A stretch of 64,000 nt of DNA from JAIBJN01 sp963838795. GTDB taxonomy: Bacteria; Actinomycetota; Thermoleophilia; Gaiellales; Gaiellaceae. The notes under the pieces were generated by a model that saw only the letters and a list, made by a program, of their open reading frames with translations, searched no databases and had not been told where the DNA came from. A program made the translations under genes and the position numbers. Numbering within the stretch: the first letter of the stretch is position 1; each line of letters opens with the position of its first letter. Below, piece by piece: positions 61,488 through 64,000 of this stretch. The DNA lies in contig CAWISL010000005.1 in the NCBI GenBank assembly GCA_963838795.1, positions 248,001 to 312,000 on the forward strand, given 5' to 3'.

Positions 61488-62531
61488 TCAGGCGACGTCG
61501 CGGAGCTTCTGCGCCTCGGCCAGCGCCTGCAGCTTCTTCAGGCACTGGTTCTCGATCTGGCGGACGCGCTCGCGCGTGACGTTGAACGTGCGCCCCACCT
61601 CGTCGAGCGTGCGCGGATGCTGGCCGTCGAGGCCGTAGCGCATCTCGAGAACGCGCCGCTCGCGGAGCGAGAGCGTCTGGAGCACGCGGCTGAGGGTCTC
61701 CTTGCGGAGTGCCATCGCCGCGGCCTCGTCCGGCGCCGGCGCGCTCTCGTCGGCGAGGAAGTGCCCGAACTCGGACTCCTCCTCGTCGCCGACGGGCTTC
61801 TCCAGCGAGATCGGAGCCTGCGCGCTTCGCTTGATGTGCCCGATCTCGTCGGAGTCCAGCTCGAGCTCCACGGCGATCTCCTCGATCGTCGGCTCGCGCC
61901 CGAGCTCGCCGAGCAGCTTGCGCTCGATCCTGCCGATCTTGTTGAGCTTCTCGACGACGTGCACCGGCATCCGGATCGTGCGCGCCTTGTCGGCGAGCGC
62001 CCGGGCCACCGCCTGGCGGATCCACCAGGTCGCGTACGTGGAGAACTTGAAGCCCTTGCGATAGTCGAACTTCTCGGCCGCGCGGACGAGCCCGATCGTG
62101 CCTTCCTGAATCAGGTCGAGGAAGGGCAGGCCCTGGTTGCGGTAGTTCTTGGCGATCGAGACCACGAGCCTCAGGTTCGACGCGACCATCTTCTGCTTGG
62201 CCGAGTGGTCGCCGCGCTCGATGCGCTTGGCGAGCTCGACCTCCTGCGCCGCCGTGAGGAGCGGGATCTTGCCGATGTCCTTGAGGAAGAGCTGGAGCGC
62301 GTCCGTCGAGACGTCCCGCGCCTCGGGCTCGAGATCGAGCTCGCCGGCGTCGTCGGCGTCGTCGACGATCTCGATGTGGAGCTCCTCGAGCGCCGAGTAG
62401 AACTCGTCCAGCTGCACGGGCTCGAGCTCGTCCCCGAGGGCGAGCGCAATCTCCTCGTGCGTGAGGAAGCCCGCCTCTTGCCCCTGGCGCACGAGCGCCC
62501 TGGCGTCGTCATGGTCGAGCATGACGCCCAC
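61488..62531 (-). CDS. rpoD: RNA polymerase principal sigma factor
   Basis: Group 1 sigma-70 factor. 347 residues, GTG 62531 with GGGGAG just upstream (ATG 62522 is possible). Short region 1 (residues 1-70), then FLKDIGKIPLLTAAQEVELA, LRLVVSIAKNYRNQGLPFLD, KGFKFSTYATWWIRQAVARA (2.4), RMPVHVVEKLNKIGRIER (3) and TFNVTRERVRQIENQCLKKL (4.2). Given this sigma, the TTGACA/TAnnnT promoters in the window are expected. Its own promoter is at 62576-62603. Confidence 0.94.
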   Translation of the reverse strand: MGVMLDHDDARALVRQGQEAGFLTHEEIALALGDELEPVQLDEFYSALEELHIEIVDDADDAGELDLEPEARDVSTDALQLFLKDIGKIPLLTAAQEVELAKRIERGDHSAKQKMVASNLRLVVSIAKNYRNQGLPFLDLIQEGTIGLVRAAEKFDYRKGFKFSTYATWWIRQAVARALADKARTIRMPVHVVEKLNKIGRIERKLLGELGREPTIEEIAVELELDSDEIGHIKRSAQAPISLEKPVGDEEESEFGHFLADESAPAPDEAAAMALRKETLSRVLQTLSLRERRVLEMRYGLDGQHPRTLDEVGRTFNVTRERVRQIENQCLKKLQALAEAQKLRDVA

Positions 62532-62575
62532 TTCGCTCCCCTTCCTCTCCTCGAAATCCCCTATCCCGTCTCCTC

Positions 62576-62603
62576 AACGTAGCCGGGACTGGCGACTTGT
62601 CAA
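62576..62603 (-). promoter_or_regulatory. Promoter of rpoD
   Basis: TTGACA (62603-62598), 16-base spacer, TACGTT (62581-62576) on the minus strand; the leader before the GTG is about 38 bases and holds a Shine-Dalgarno. Confidence 0.65.
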
Positions 62604-62691
62604 CGGCCGCTTCGCCGCAACTTTCCTCCACGAGCGCAGCGACTCTTGCACGGCGGTCGGACGTTCGTCATGCCCCTTTTGGGGGACTGTG

Positions 62692-63670
62692 TTATTCCGT
62701 GTCTTCGAGACGGTCGAGGAGCCGCTCGGCTTCCCGCCCATAGAAGCCGTTCGGATCGGCCTCCCGGGCCAGGTCGAGTTGTCGGATCGCCTCCTCGACC
62801 TGCCCGATCCAGGAGAGCGCGAGGCCGAGGTGGTAGCGGACGACGCCCTCCTCGTCGGAGTCGGCGAGCGGCCCGAGCCGGGAGAACGCCTGCGAAGGAT
62901 CGTCCTTGTCGAAGCGTCCGATCGCGGCGGCAACTGTCGCCGGCAGGCTGTCCGGGTCGGCCTCCAGGGCCCCCTCGAACGCCGCGCGGGCGGAGACCGG
63001 CCGACCAACCCGCTGCAAGGCGATGCCGTATACGAGGCGCTCCTCCGCGCCGCCGGTCGCCGCCTGCCGCTCGAGCTCCGCCAGCTGCTCCTCCGGCGAG
63101 AGGCCCTCGAGCTCGGGCGGCGCCTCGAGCGGAGCGACGAAGGGCGGGCGGCCGGGAGCAAATTGCGGGTTGAGGAGGTCCTCCGCGCGGAGCGCCGCAG
63201 GAGAGTCGGGCTCGACCTCCTCCGCTGCGCGCCATTCCGAGCGCGCCCCGTCCTCGTCGCCGCTCGCCAGGAGCGCGAGGCCGAGGTGGAGGCGCGCCAC
63301 GCCGCTCGACGGGGTCTCCGCGGCGAGCGCCTCGAGCCGTTCCACCGTGCCTTCGGGCCAGGAGGCGATCGCGGCGCCGACGGCAGCCTCCACGGAGCCG
63401 GGGTTCTCGGCGAGGAGCTCCTCGAAGAGGGCCCGGCCCGCCGCGCGGTCGCCCGCATCGACGAGCCGCTCGGCCTCCCGAAGGGCCTCGGCCTCGTCGT
63501 CGCTTCGGACGAGCAGGCCCAGCTCGAGCGGCGGCGCCGGGAGCGCGGCGTCGGTGGTCGCCGCCGGGAGCGGGCTCCTCCTCGCCCTGGAGGACGGCGA
63601 CGCCGACGACGAGCGCCGCGGAGGCGGCCGCTGCCAGGCCGACCAGGACGCGGGCGCGGCGCTGAGACAC
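62692..63670 (-). CDS. TPR-repeat membrane-anchored protein (one frameshift)
   Basis: GTG 63670 starts RRARVLVGLAAAASAALVVG, an N-terminal membrane anchor. The frame changes near 63570. The rest has helical repeats of TPR type: AEALREAERLVDAGDRAAGR, VARLHLGLALLASGDEDGAR, EERLVYGIALQRVGRPVSAR and VVRYHLGLALSWIGQVEEAI. About 326 residues. Likely a scaffold outside or inside the membrane; no partner identified. A CCCCCAAAAGGGG hairpin follows the stop (62671-62683). Confidence 0.8.
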
Positions 63671-63719
63671 GCCGCCGAGGGTAGCTCCCGGCCCTTGCGG
63701 AACGCGGTGGCGAGGTAGC

Positions 63720-63725
63720 TATACT
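63720..63725 (+). promoter_or_regulatory. -10 box (TATACT) of the rhodanese gene
   Basis: TATACT ends ten bases before the ATG at 63736; TTGCGG (63695-63700) could be a -35 at 19 bases. Confidence 0.5.
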
Positions 63726-63735
63726 TCGTGAAGCA

Positions 63736-64000
63736 ATGCCGAGCTACCGCGAGCTCCTGCAGCAGGTCAAGAGCGAGATCGACGAGATCGACGCTCAGAC
63801 CGCCGCGGAGCTCCGCGAGGCGGAAGCGCCCGTCTTCGTCGACGTCCGCGACCGAAACGAATGGGACGAGGGCCACATTCCGGGCGCCGTCCACGTGCCG
63901 CGCGGCAACCTCGAGTCCCGCATCGAGGGCGCCGTCCCCGACCGGGACGCGCAGATCGTCGTCTACTGCGCCTCCGGATCGCGGTCGGCCTTCGCCGCGA
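63736..64000 (+). CDS. Rhodanese-domain protein (partial)
   Basis: Start of a sulfurtransferase or sulfur-carrier-adenylating protein. ATG 63736: MPSYRELLQQVKSEIDEIDA, then PVFVDVRDRNEWDEGHIPGA and the active-site Cys in IVVYCASGSRSAFAA. The end is beyond the window. Short N-terminal helix before the domain is typical of stand-alone rhodaneses. Confidence 0.88.
   Translation, partial: MPSYRELLQQVKSEIDEIDAQTAAELREAEAPVFVDVRDRNEWDEGHIPGAVHVPRGNLESRIEGAVPDRDAQIVVYCASGSRSAFAA

Noticed and set aside
62671..62683. GCCCCTTTTGGGGG as a strong terminator for the TPR gene
   Set aside because: Only a four-base stem and no T-run after it; noted in the TPR entry but not called.

Overview
The window is a very GC-rich stretch of a free-living bacterial chromosome. 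The gene content points to a deep-branching actinobacterium, most likely of the Thermoleophilia (Gaiellales/Solirubrobacterales) type. The reasons are the tandem DUF4389 membrane protein, many small lipoproteins, GTG starts, a fused trpC-trpF and an RpoD of the actinobacterial kind. The lineage is an inference, because no rRNA or tRNA was found. No phage, transposase, CRISPR array or plasmid gene was seen. About eighteen conserved genes carry one or more single-base frame changes while their neighbours are intact. This looks much more like indel errors in the assembly than gene decay, so those genes are annotated as one CDS with the breaks described.

Layout. 1-9 kb: an HD-GYP response regulator, a 3-hydroxybutyryl-CoA dehydrogenase, three lipoproteins, a thiolase, an M48 membrane protease and a double-DUF4389 membrane protein. 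9-15 kb: a complete tryptophan operon, trpE-G-D-C/F-B-A, behind a Trp-rich leader peptide and attenuator-like inverted repeats. 15-17 kb: two RTX-like calcium-binding secreted proteins. 17-30 kb: branched-chain acyl-CoA catabolism (methylcrotonyl-CoA-type carboxylase beta and alpha subunits, enoyl-CoA hydratase, acyl-CoA dehydrogenase). Mixed in are a DapA-family enzyme, a pyridoxamine-phosphate oxidase-like protein, an SCP2 protein, an MFS exporter, leucyl aminopeptidase, an HTH_42 protein and a DUF72 protein. 31-37 kb: threonine dehydratase, MeaB, HisC, a Lon-N-domain protein, then a ggt-GNAT-small protein operon. 37-41 kb: FtsZ with an unusual N-terminal extension, its ParA/MinD-like partner, and agmatinase. 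41-48 kb: an lhr-fpg DNA-repair operon with three unknown genes, then an HhH-GPD glycosylase. 48-55 kb: acyl-CoA dehydrogenase, a divergent pair of peptidoglycan hydrolases (M74 and M14), an ECF sigma factor with a beta-propeller partner, and a divergent pair of metal-binding-type lipoproteins (cupredoxin; duplicated four-helix bundle). 55-64 kb: amidohydrolase, HxlR regulator, proline dehydrogenase with an M20 peptidase, RpoD, a TPR protein and the start of a rhodanese protein.

Two genome-wide themes are visible. First, at least seventeen genes have a TAnnnT -10 box only 6-10 bases before the start codon, so leaderless transcription seems to be the rule at operon heads. Second, a dispersed element of about 70 bases occurs four times. 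In two copies the stop codon of the preceding gene lies inside the element, and one strand is strongly C-rich. It matches no feature class I recognise and may be a repeated transcription-termination or RNA element.
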